Source: Caryophanales bacterium UBA6331
Lineage (GTDB): Bacteria > Bacillota_I > Bacilli_A > RF39 > UBA660
Direction of reading: 5' to 3'
NCBI GenBank assembly: GCA_002438065.1
Contig: DJSP01000035.1
Span: 1-19,405 of the forward strand
DNA length: 19,405 nt
The notes below the pieces were generated by a model, which had not been told where the DNA came from, did not search any database, and was given only the letters and a program-made list of their open reading frames with translations. The position numbers and the translations under genes were made by a program. This document shows positions 1 through 6,774 of the stretch, piece after piece (position 1 is the first letter of the stretch; the number at the start of each line of letters is the position of its first letter).

Positions 1-2
1 AA

Positions 3-956
3 AAAGTAGAAGGATTTGAAGCTCTTTTAAATGGACTTTTAAAGAAGAATGTTGATATTTATGTGACTGGCAGTAATTCAAAATTTTTATCAAAAGATAT
101 CATAACTGAATTTAGAGGTCGTGGAGATGAAATTAAAATGTTTCCTTTATCATTTAGAGAATTTTTTAGTATTTATAATGGTACTAAAGAAGATGCTTTA
201 AATGAATATTTAATTTATGGTGGATTACCTTTAACTGTTTTAACTAAAACTGAAAATAATAAAATAAAATATTTAGAAAGAGAAAGAACTAGAACTTATT
301 TAAAAGATGTAATAGATAGAAATAATATACAAAATATTGAGGAATTAGATTATTTAGTTGAAATTATTTCATCTTCAGTTGGATCACTTACTAATCCTCT
401 TAAGTTATCAAAATCATTTTTAAATAGGGATTTTAAGAGTACTATGACTGATAAAACTATTTTTAAATATTTGAGTTATTTAGAAGACGCTTTTTTAATA
501 GAAAAAAGTAAAAGATATGATATTAAAAGAAAAAAATATATTGAAACTCCATATAAGATTTATTTTACTGATTTAGGAATAAGAAATTCGTTTTTAAATT
601 TTAGACAAATTGAGGAGCCACATTTAATAGAAAATTTGATTTATAATGAACTTAAAATAAGAGGATATTCTGTAGATGTTGGGGTAGTTGAAATAAGAGA
701 TAAAGATAATAAAAAACAAGTAGAAATTGATTTTGTTTGTAATTTAGGTAGCAAAAAGTATTACATTCAATCTGCTTTAAGTGTAAGTGATGATGATAAG
801 AAAAAACAAGAGTTAAGACCACTTCTAAATGTAGATGATTTTTTTAAAAAAATTATTATTACTAAAGATGGAGTTAGTTCATATAGAAATGATGATGGTA
901 TATTATTTTTAAATATTTATGAGTTCTTATTAAATGAAAATAGTTTAGAATTATAA
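3..956 (+). CDS. ATP-binding protein, AAA/DUF4143 family (5' partial)
   Basis: The reading frame is open to the left edge, so the N-terminal Walker A/B half of the ATPase lies outside the window. The visible part begins in the last strands of the AAA core: the D-I-Y-V-T-G-S-N-S run is the sensor-1-like strand of AAA_14 proteins. It continues with the F-P-L-S-F-R-E-F-F box that usually precedes the C-terminal DUF4143 domain. That C-terminal domain contains E-I-D-F-V-C followed by Y-Y-I-Q, which resembles the PD-(D/E)XK-like core seen in this family. The GTG at 63 is an internal codon, not a start, because conserved sequence continues upstream in frame. The cellular role of these ATPases is not well defined; they are frequent in accessory regions of gut Firmicutes. 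No terminator is obvious after the stop. The family call is fairly secure and the function is unknown. Confidence 0.8.
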   Translation, partial: KVEGFEALLNGLLKKNVDIYVTGSNSKFLSKDIITEFRGRGDEIKMFPLSFREFFSIYNGTKEDALNEYLIYGGLPLTVLTKTENNKIKYLERERTRTYLKDVIDRNNIQNIEELDYLVEIISSSVGSLTNPLKLSKSFLNRDFKSTMTDKTIFKYLSYLEDAFLIEKSKRYDIKRKKYIETPYKIYFTDLGIRNSFLNFRQIEEPHLIENLIYNELKIRGYSVDVGVVEIRDKDNKKQVEIDFVCNLGSKKYYIQSALSVSDDDKKKQELRPLLNVDDFFKKIIITKDGVSSYRNDDGILFLNIYEFLLNENSLEL

Positions 957-1006
957 AAAAGTTAGATATGAAATATATACATATAAAAGAGAATTAAATA
1001 TATTGT

Positions 1007-1044
1007 AACGCATATAGAGAGGGAAAACGCATATAGAGAGGGAA
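1007..1044 (+). repeat. Perfect tandem duplication of a 19-bp unit directly upstream of a -35 box
   Basis: AACGCATATAGAGAGGGAA occurs at 1007-1025 and again, with no spacer and no mismatch, at 1026-1044. The second copy ends exactly where the -35 hexamer of the first antitoxin promoter begins (1045). It could be an operator or activator site, or a recent slippage duplication. No third copy is present. Confidence 0.85.
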
Positions 1045-1073
1045 TAGACATTTTCTAAAAAGTATGGTAAATT
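1045..1073 (+). promoter_or_regulatory. SigA-type promoter of first antitoxin RNA unit
   Basis: TAGACA (1045-1050), a 17-nt spacer and TAAATT (1068-1073) form a good vegetative promoter. Transcription would start near 1080, immediately before a leader hairpin. The second antitoxin unit has the same -10 hexamer and the same spacer length. Confidence 0.65.
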
Positions 1074-1112
1074 AAGGGCACATAAGAAATTATGTTATGC
1101 AATTCTTGTTAT

Positions 1113-1180
1113 AAAAAAGCGAGTGATTCCCACTTTGAGAGGAACTTAAAAAAGAAGCGATTCCGACTTAAACAGGAACT
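1113..1180 (+). repeat. Two degenerate antitoxin repeats (35 and 33 nt)
   Basis: Unit A1 is 1113-1147 and unit A2 is 1148-1180. Both begin with AAAAAAG, contain GATTCC, then an ACTT-containing loop, then AGGAACT. In each, TTCC pairs with GGAA. A third A-run at 1181-1187 leads into the terminator stem, as a partial repeat would. Confidence 0.65.
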
Positions 1181-1188
1181 AAAAAAAG

Positions 1189-1216
1189 AAACTAGAGAGC
1201 TTACTCTAGTTTTATT
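1189..1216 (+). terminator. Rho-independent terminator of first antitoxin RNA
   Basis: AAACTAGAG (1189-1197), a 6-nt AGCTTA loop and CTCTAGTTT (1204-1212) form a perfect 9-bp stem followed by TATT. The loop and adjoining base pairs resemble those of the second unit's terminator (GAG-AGCAAA-CTC). Confidence 0.75.
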
Positions 1217-1265
1217 AAATTTAGATAAATTATGAATAAATTTCTGAAAATGACTTAAAAAATAA

Positions 1266-1294
1266 TTGACTTATGTGAAAAATCGTGATAAATT
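1266..1294 (+). promoter_or_regulatory. SigA-type promoter of second antitoxin RNA and toxin
   Basis: TTGACT (1266-1271), 17 nt and TAAATT (1289-1294) form a strong vegetative promoter. The predicted start is near 1301, seven nucleotides past the -10 as in the first unit. It should drive the repeat RNA and, by terminator readthrough, the toxin mRNA. Confidence 0.75.
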
Positions 1295-1300
1295 AATTTT

Positions 1301-1500
1301 GCATAAGTGATTATGTAGAGCAAATTGTTGCATATAATATTAATGCAACATGTGTTATAAAAAAGCGAGTGTATCCAGCTCAATTAAGTGGAAGTTAATA
1401 AAGTGGTGAAACCAGCCGAAAATGGTACTTGATAAAGTGGTGAATCCAGCCGAAAATGGAAGCTAAAAAAGTAGATTAGAGAGCAAACTCTAATCTTTAA
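1301..1500 (+). ncRNA. toxI: Type III antitoxin RNA (ToxI-like), cognate to the downstream toxin
   Basis: The predicted transcript starts with the hairpin CATAA-GTGA-TTATG (1302-1315, GNRA loop). A second perfect 8-bp hairpin follows, TGTTGCAT/ATGCAACA at 1326-1333 and 1343-1350. Three repeats of 38, 34 and 34 nt occupy 1359-1464. The RNA ends in a hairpin terminator just before the toxin's ribosome binding site. In known ToxIN/CptIN/TenpIN loci the toxin cuts such repeats into monomers that fold as pseudoknots and inhibit it, while readthrough of the terminator supplies a little toxin mRNA. The order, repeat length and terminator placement here match that design. Exact repeat phase and pseudoknot pairing are not resolved by eye. 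Confidence 0.8.
1359..1464 (+). repeat. Three tandem antitoxin repeats (38, 34, 34 nt)
   Basis: B1 is 1359-1396, B2 is 1397-1430 and B3 is 1431-1464, with a partial fourth A-rich start at 1465-1474. B2 and B3 share TAAAGTGGTGAA, CCAGCCGAAAATGG and the A-T-rich junction. They differ at both arms of a stem in a compensatory way: ACCA/TGGT in B2 and TCCA/TGGA in B3. B1 has TCCA/TGGA with a longer loop. The A-rich linkers are the kind of single-stranded segment ToxN-family enzymes cleave. Confidence 0.8.
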
Positions 1501-1504
1501 TTTT
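1473..1504 (+). terminator. Terminator between antitoxin RNA and toxin gene
   Basis: AGATTAGAG (1473-1481), loop AGCAAA and CTCTAATCT (1488-1496) form a perfect 9-bp stem followed by TTAATTTT. Its position between repeats and toxin is diagnostic of type III loci, where leaky termination sets the antitoxin:toxin ratio. Confidence 0.8.
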
Positions 1505-1528
1505 ATTAGTTTGGGGGAATTAGAAATT

Positions 1529-2047
1529 ATGATTAGAAATTTTAAAATAGTAAAAGTTGATTATAAATATTGTGATTATTTAAGAAAATTTGATGATAAA
1601 GTTTCTTATAATGCTAGTATAAAAGAATTAAGACCTTTTATTGGAATTCTATTTGTGGTAAATAATTGCGATTACTATGCTCCTTTATCAAGTCCTAAAG
1701 ACAAACACTTACATATGAAAAATAATATTGATATTATAAAAATAAATGATGGAAAGTTAGGAGCAGTTAATTTCAATAATATGATACCTGTTTCACCTAA
1801 TAATTACGAAATAATAGATATTAATAAAGTGCCTGAAAATATTAATGAGCTAAAAAGACAACAATTATTAAAAGACCAGTTGTTGTGGCTAAATAAAAAT
1901 TATAATAGGATTATAATTAAGGCAGTGAAGTTATATGATTTATATACATGTGGTAGATTAGTAAAAAGAATTAAAGACAGATGTTGTAATTTTCCTTTAC
2001 TTGAAGAAAAATGTAAAGAATATAATAATATAGAGCAAAAAGTTTAA
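1529..2047 (+). CDS. toxN: Type III toxin-antitoxin endoribonuclease, ToxN/AbiQ family
   Basis: This 172-residue protein matches the ToxN/AbiQ family along its length. It has the N-terminal Y-x-x-Y-L-R-K-F-D-D-K-V segment (about residues 14-25), then the R-P-F-I-G-I-L strand (35-41). The core Y-A-P-L-S-S-P-K (50-57) follows, whose Ser-Pro-Lys corresponds to the catalytic T-S-P-K of ToxN. Next are G-A-V-N-F-N-N-M-I-P-V and the C-terminal helices ending C-C-N-F-P-L-L-E. It is expected to cut A-rich RNA in the cytoplasm and to be held inactive by the repeat RNA just upstream; such systems are known for phage abortive infection and plasmid stability. I chose the ATG at 1529, with GGGGG at 1513-1517 as ribosome binding site; a TTG at 1511 is in frame but would overlap that site. 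A strong hairpin terminator overlaps the stop. Confidence 0.9.
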   Translation: MIRNFKIVKVDYKYCDYLRKFDDKVSYNASIKELRPFIGILFVVNNCDYYAPLSSPKDKHLHMKNNIDIIKINDGKLGAVNFNNMIPVSPNNYEIIDINKVPENINELKRQQLLKDQLLWLNKNYNRIIIKAVKLYDLYTCGRLVKRIKDRCCNFPLLEEKCKEYNNIEQKV

Positions 2048-2074
2048 ACAAATACCTTAAAAGTATTTGTTTTA
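2046..2074 (+). terminator. Rho-independent terminator after toxin
   Basis: AAACAAATAC (2046-2055), a 7-nt loop and GTATTTGTTT (2063-2072) form a perfect 10-bp stem followed by TATTTT. It begins inside the toxin stop codon. Confidence 0.85.
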
Positions 2075-2094
2075 TTTTAGATTTTAAGTATAAT
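2067..2094 (+). promoter_or_regulatory. Promoter of polC
   Basis: TATAAT at 2089-2094 is a perfect -10. TTGTTT at 2067-2072 with a 16-nt spacer serves as a weak -35 and lies within the 3' arm of the toxin terminator. Transcription would start about 15 nt before the polC start codon. Confidence 0.55.
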
Positions 2095-2115
2095 TATATT
2101 CAAGGGTGATTAATA

Positions 2116-5100
2116 ATGGATGATAAATTAATAAGATTCTTTAATAAAATTAATTTTGATGAGATAGATGATTTCGAGGGAGTAAAAGTTTCTAAAGTTG
2201 TTATAAATAAACAAAAAGAATCTTGGATAGTATATTTACAAAGTGATAAAGTTATTAATCCAAAAGCAATGATAAAACTTATTAATAAAGCTAAAGAAGG
2301 AATTGAAAATGTAAGTGCGATAGACATTAAAATAAATTATAGTAATATATTAGATGAAGATATTATTAAATATTTTAAATATTTTTTAGATCAAAAAGTT
2401 ATTGATAACGTTTCTTTACAAAGTATAATTAATAATGATTTTAAAGTAGAGAATAATGTAATAAGTGTAGAAGTTATTTCAAAGATGGAAGCTAATTTAA
2501 TAGATTCTTTTAATGATGAATTTAGTAAGTATTTAAAGAATTTAGGACTATCTGAAGTAGAGTTAGTTCCAGTTATTAATGATGAAAAAAGAAAAGAAAT
2601 AAAAGAAGAAATAGAAAATAGTAAAACAGATATAATTGTTTATAAAGAACCTGAATTTAAAATTATAATGGGTGAAGAAATTAAATCTAAAAAGATTACT
2701 GAAATTAAAGATATTATTGGAGAAGAAAATAATGTTACAGTTGAAGCATATATTTTTGGTATAGAAGAATTTGTATCTAATAAAAGTAATTTTAAAATAT
2801 TAACTTTAAAGATTAGTGATAAAACTGATAGTATTTTAGCTAAAATATTTACAAGAGAAGATGATGAATTCAATAAATATAAAGCAGGTTTAAAAGAAGG
2901 AAAATGGTATGCTTTTAGAGGTTATATCAAAAATGATACATTTGCTAAAGATTTAGTGTTTAATGTAAGAGATATAGAGGAAATTCCTAGTAAAGAAGAT
3001 GAGTTTGTTGATGATGCTGAAGTTAAAAGAGTTGAATTACATGCTCATACAATGATGAGTCAAATGGATGGAGTTACTAAATTTGATTTAGATAAACATA
3101 CATCAGAACTTGTTAGTAATGCGATTAAATTTGGTTATAAAGGGGTTGCGATAACTGATCATGGTGGTTGTCAAGCTTTCCCAATTTGTTATGAAATAAT
3201 TAAAAATTATAATAAAGGAAAACCTAAAGAAGAACACTTTAAAGGTATTTATGGTACTGAACTTACATTAGTAGATGATTCAGCTGATATTACTTTTAGA
3301 GCAAAAGATGATGATTTAAGAAGTACTACTTATGTTGTGTTTGATACAGAAACTACTGGTTTTAACGCTGGTGGAAAAGATCAAATGATTGAAATTGGTG
3401 CTGTAAAGATAGCAAATGGGGAGATAATTGATAGGTTTGATGAATTTATTAATCCCGGAAGACCACTTCCACAAAAGATAGTTGATTTAACATGCATTAC
3501 TGATGATGATTTAGCTGGTGCTGATAATGAAGCAAATGTCACTAAGAGATTTTTAGAGTGGGCAGAAGGACTACCTATGGTTGCTCATAACGCGAAGTTC
3601 GATATGTCTTTTGTTGATATGGCTTGCAAAAAATATGGATTACCAGAATTTAGTAATACGGTTATTGATACATTAGAGTTATCAAGAGCGTTAGATCCTG
3701 ATTTAACTAGACATAGTTTGTCAGCGTTAGTTAAAAGATATGAAGTTCCTTGGAACGAGGATGCTCATCATAGAGCAGATTATGATGCTGAAGGAACAGC
3801 TTATGTATTTTGGAAAATGTTAGATCGTGTTCCAAAAGATACCTATAAAACTATAAAAGATTTAGATAATTTAGTTTCTAAAGAAAATTTATATAAGTTT
3901 GGAGCTACACACCATTTTAACGCATTAGTTTTAAATCAAAAAGGATTAAAAAATTTATTTAAAATTGTTTCTTTAGCTAATACAACCTATTATTTTAAGT
4001 GTCCAAGAATTCCAAGAAGTGTACTACAAGAATTAAGAGAAGGATTGCTTATAGGCAGTGGATGCTTTGATTCAGAAATATTTAAAGAAGCAAGAAGAAA
4101 AGACAAAGAAGAATTAACTAATTTAATTAATTTCTATGATTATGTTGAAGTGCAACCACCTGAGGTCTATTCTCATTTAGTTGATACAGGAGATTTTTCA
4201 TCTAATGCAGAACTAATGGGAAACATTATGAAGGTAGTAGATGCGGTTAGAGATGCTGGTAAAATAATGGTTGCTACTGGAGATGTACATCATTTTTATA
4301 AAGATGATCGAATTTATAGACAAATCATTATCAATACCAAAGCTAATTTTGGTAAACATCATTTAGCTAAGTCTAGTATTAAAGAAATACCTTCCCAACA
4401 TTATAGAACAACTAATGAAATGCTTGAAAATTTTAATTTTTTAGATAAAGATGTTGCTTATGAAATAGTTGTTACTAACACAAATAAAATATGCGATATG
4501 ATTGATGAAATAGAAGTAATTCCAGATACAGGAGGAACACCATTTTCACCAAGAGTTAAAGCAGATAATGGTAAAACTTATTTAGATTGTCCTAGAGTTG
4601 TAACTGACCTAGTTTATGGTAGAGCAACTGATTGGTATGGTGATCCACTTCCTTTATTAATTGAAGAACGTATCGCTAAAGAACTTTATGGAGAAACTGT
4701 TTATAAAGTTTGTCGTGAAAATATATTAAAAACTCATAGTGAAGATGAACCTAATTTAAAAGAATTAATATTTAAAGATGTTCATGAAGTTATCTTAAAA
4801 GGTGTAGATGCTGTTAAAGAATTAGTTAGAAATAATATTAAAGAGCATTTAGAAGAAGAAATAAGTGACGAAGAATTAGGACAAAAATTAAAGAAATCAC
4901 TTGGTGGAGTAATAGGCGCAGGATTCGATCCGATTTATCTAATTGCCCAAAGATTAGTTAAACACTCTAATGATGAAGGTTTCCTAGTTGGTTCAAGAGG
5001 ATCAGTAGGTTCATCATTTGTCGCAACTATGATGGGTATTACTGAAGTTAACTCCTTAGCAGCACATTACCGTTGTTTAAAATGTAAAACAAGTATTTTT

Positions 5101-6699
5101 AATGATGAAGAAGGTAAACCACTTGGTGCTACTTATTCATGCGGTATTGACTTGCCTGAAAAGAAATGTCCTAATTGCGGAGAAGATATGTATAGAGATG
5201 GACATGATATTCCATTTGAAACTTTCTTAGGTTTTAATGCTGACAAAGTTCCAGATATTGATTTAAACTTTTCCGATTTAAATCAAGCATCTGCTCATGA
5301 ATATACTAAGGTACTATTTGGTGTTGATAATGTATATCGTGCAGGTACTATTGGAACAGTTGCTGAAAAGACTGCGTTTGGTTTTGTTAAAGGCTATATG
5401 GAAGATAAAGGAATTACTTTACGTATTCCGGAAATAGAACGTTTAGCTAAAGGTGTTACTGGGGTAAAGAGAACAACAGGACAACATCCAGGTGGAATTG
5501 TAGTTGTTCCAGATTATAAAGAAGTTTATGATTTTACTCCATTTCAATATCCAGCTGAAGACATTAATAATGCTTGGCGTACAACTCACTTTGGATATCA
5601 CTCAATTGAAGAATGTTTACTTAAATTAGATATTTTAGGTCATACTGATCCAACTCAACTTAGAATTATTCAAGAACAAACAGGACTTGATGTTAGTAAA
5701 ATACCTCTATCTGATCCAGAAACAATGAGTATTTTCTCATCAACTAAAGCATTAGGTGTAACTAATGAACAGATTTTAGCTCTTACTGGTACTTTAGGTA
5801 TACCGGAATTTGGTACTAACTTTACAATTGGAATGGTTGATGAAATTAAACCTAAGACATTTGCTGAACTTGTTAAAATTGCCGGACTTTCTCACGGAAC
5901 TGACGTATGGCTTGGTAATGCGAGAGATTTAATTATTAATAATGTTGTTCCATTTAGTGAAGTTATTGGTTGTCGTGACGATATTATGATTTATTTAATG
6001 TATCATGGAGTAGAACCAATTAAAGCCTTTAAAATAATGGAATTTGTACGTAAGGGTAAAGCAAGTAAACCAAAAGAAAAAGATACTTGGGAATCTTATA
6101 AAAAGATAATGCAAGATGCTAATATTCCCGAATGGTTTATTGATTCATGTAATAAGATTAAATACATGTTCCCTAAAGCCCATGCTGCTGCATATGTCGT
6201 AAGTGCTTTTAGAATTGCTTGGATTAAAGTTCATAAACCAGTATACTTTTATTCATCTTGGTTATCATGTAAAGCGACTGACTTTGATGTCGAAACTATG
6301 ATGAAAGGTTATGATGCAATAAAAGCAAGAGTAGAAGAAATTCAAAATAAAGGATTTAACGCAACTACCAAAGAACTAGGTTTACTTGAATGTTTAAAAG
6401 TATGTTTAGAAGCATCAGCTAGAGGAATTAAATTTGCTAAAATAGATTTATATAAAAGTGATTGGAAAGTATGGCAAGTTGCTGATGAACATACAATAAT
6501 TCCGTCTTTCTTATCAGTTGATGGACTAGGTGAAACAGTTGCCAAGAATATTGTTAACGAAAGAGAAAAAGGTAAATTTGTAAGTATTGAAGATTTTCAA
6601 TCAAGAGCAAAAGTATCAGGAACTATTGTTGACAAGTTAAAAACAATAGATGTTTTAGAAAATATGCCACAGTCTTCACAATTAAGTTTATTTGACTAA
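2116..6699 (+). CDS. polC: DNA polymerase III alpha subunit, Gram-positive PolC type
   Basis: This is the 1527-residue replicative polymerase, slightly longer than the ~1440 residues of the Bacillus enzyme. Domain order is typical. An N-terminal domain is followed by an OB fold (about 200-290). The PHP domain begins with H-A-H-T (309-312) and T-D-H-G-G (347-351). A DEDDh proofreading exonuclease is inserted in the PHP domain, with D-T-E at 410-412, H-N-A-K-F-D at 491-496 and H-R-A-D-Y-D at 552-557. PHP then resumes with G-D-V-H-H. The polymerase domain has G-S-R-G-S-V-G-S, a Cys cluster (987, 990, 1009, 1018, 1021) that should bind zinc, and the catalytic P-D-I-D-L-N-F (1046-1052). A helix-hairpin-helix region (D-G-L-G-E-T-V-A) and the C-terminal Q-L-S-L-F clamp-binding motif close it. 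The start at 2116 has AAGGGTGAT just upstream. The residues after the catalytic aspartates are S-D-L-N-Q rather than the S-G-E-Y-Q I know from Bacillus. Confidence 0.98.
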   Translation: MDDKLIRFFNKINFDEIDDFEGVKVSKVVINKQKESWIVYLQSDKVINPKAMIKLINKAKEGIENVSAIDIKINYSNILDEDIIKYFKYFLDQKVIDNVSLQSIINNDFKVENNVISVEVISKMEANLIDSFNDEFSKYLKNLGLSEVELVPVINDEKRKEIKEEIENSKTDIIVYKEPEFKIIMGEEIKSKKITEIKDIIGEENNVTVEAYIFGIEEFVSNKSNFKILTLKISDKTDSILAKIFTREDDEFNKYKAGLKEGKWYAFRGYIKNDTFAKDLVFNVRDIEEIPSKEDEFVDDAEVKRVELHAHTMMSQMDGVTKFDLDKHTSELVSNAIKFGYKGVAITDHGGCQAFPICYEIIKNYNKGKPKEEHFKGIYGTELTLVDDSADITFRAKDDDLRSTTYVVFDTETTGFNAGGKDQMIEIGAVKIANGEIIDRFDEFINPGRPLPQKIVDLTCITDDDLAGADNEANVTKRFLEWAEGLPMVAHNAKFDMSFVDMACKKYGLPEFSNTVIDTLELSRALDPDLTRHSLSALVKRYEVPWNEDAHHRADYDAEGTAYVFWKMLDRVPKDTYKTIKDLDNLVSKENLYKFGATHHFNALVLNQKGLKNLFKIVSLANTTYYFKCPRIPRSVLQELREGLLIGSGCFDSEIFKEARRKDKEELTNLINFYDYVEVQPPEVYSHLVDTGDFSSNAELMGNIMKVVDAVRDAGKIMVATGDVHHFYKDDRIYRQIIINTKANFGKHHLAKSSIKEIPSQHYRTTNEMLENFNFLDKDVAYEIVVTNTNKICDMIDEIEVIPDTGGTPFSPRVKADNGKTYLDCPRVVTDLVYGRATDWYGDPLPLLIEERIAKELYGETVYKVCRENILKTHSEDEPNLKELIFKDVHEVILKGVDAVKELVRNNIKEHLEEEISDEELGQKLKKSLGGVIGAGFDPIYLIAQRLVKHSNDEGFLVGSRGSVGSSFVATMMGITEVNSLAAHYRCLKCKTSIFNDEEGKPLGATYSCGIDLPEKKCPNCGEDMYRDGHDIPFETFLGFNADKVPDIDLNFSDLNQASAHEYTKVLFGVDNVYRAGTIGTVAEKTAFGFVKGYMEDKGITLRIPEIERLAKGVTGVKRTTGQHPGGIVVVPDYKEVYDFTPFQYPAEDINNAWRTTHFGYHSIEECLLKLDILGHTDPTQLRIIQEQTGLDVSKIPLSDPETMSIFSSTKALGVTNEQILALTGTLGIPEFGTNFTIGMVDEIKPKTFAELVKIAGLSHGTDVWLGNARDLIINNVVPFSEVIGCRDDIMIYLMYHGVEPIKAFKIMEFVRKGKASKPKEKDTWESYKKIMQDANIPEWFIDSCNKIKYMFPKAHAAAYVVSAFRIAWIKVHKPVYFYSSWLSCKATDFDVETMMKGYDAIKARVEEIQNKGFNATTKELGLLECLKVCLEASARGIKFAKIDLYKSDWKVWQVADEHTIIPSFLSVDGLGETVAKNIVNEREKGKFVSIEDFQSRAKVSGTIVDKLKTIDVLENMPQSSQLSLFD

Positions 6700-6706
6700 A
6701 AAATAT

Positions 6707-6737
6707 GGTTTTATGTTATTTACATAAAGCCTTTTTT
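6707..6737 (+). terminator. Terminator of polC
   Basis: GGTTTTATG (6707-6715), a 7-nt loop and CATAAAGCC (6723-6731) form a 9-bp stem with one G-T pair, followed by TTTTTT. Confidence 0.85.
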
Positions 6738-6747
6738 AATGTAAAAT
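6719..6747 (+). promoter_or_regulatory. Promoter of the glycine-rich surface protein gene
   Basis: TTTACA (6719-6724), 17 nt and TAAAAT (6742-6747) match a vegetative promoter. The -35 lies in the loop and 3' arm of the polC terminator. The predicted start is near 6754, just upstream of AAGGTAGGT, the ribosome binding site for the GTG at 6775. Confidence 0.6.
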
Positions 6748-6774
6748 TAAATAAGATAAGGTAGGTAATTTATA

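Larger units (their letters stand above)
1080..1216 (+). ncRNA. First (orphan) type III antitoxin-like repeat RNA
   Basis: This is a predicted transcript of about 135 nt bounded by its own promoter and terminator. It opens with a hairpin, CATAA-GAAA-TTATG at 1081-1094, with a GNRA loop. It then shares an 18-nt block (1108-1125) with the second unit and carries two diverged repeats, each an A-run followed by a TTCC/GGAA hairpin. No toxin gene lies between it and the second unit. By analogy with ToxI-type RNAs the repeats would be cut apart and would bind the toxin. Whether this copy still neutralises the toxin encoded at 1529 is unknown, because its stem sequences differ from those of the second array. 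Confidence 0.6.

Noticed and set aside
1217..1243. AAATTTA/TAAATTT inverted repeat between the two antitoxin units
   Set aside because: It is an A/T-only palindrome of 7 bp in very AT-rich sequence and is expected by chance.
1007..1464. CRISPR array
   Set aside because: The repeats are contiguous ~34-nt units with no unique spacers and there are no cas genes; the 19-bp duplication has only two adjacent copies.
1357..1500. T-box riboswitch upstream of the 1529 gene
   Set aside because: GGTGG-like bits and a terminator suggested it, but there is no specifier stem, no T-box antiterminator core and no amino-acid gene downstream. The pattern is a tandem repeat and the next gene is a ToxN-type toxin.
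2100..2873. Minus-strand ORFs within polC
   Set aside because: They lie opposite conserved polC coding sequence, have no recognisable motifs and no suitable ribosome binding site.
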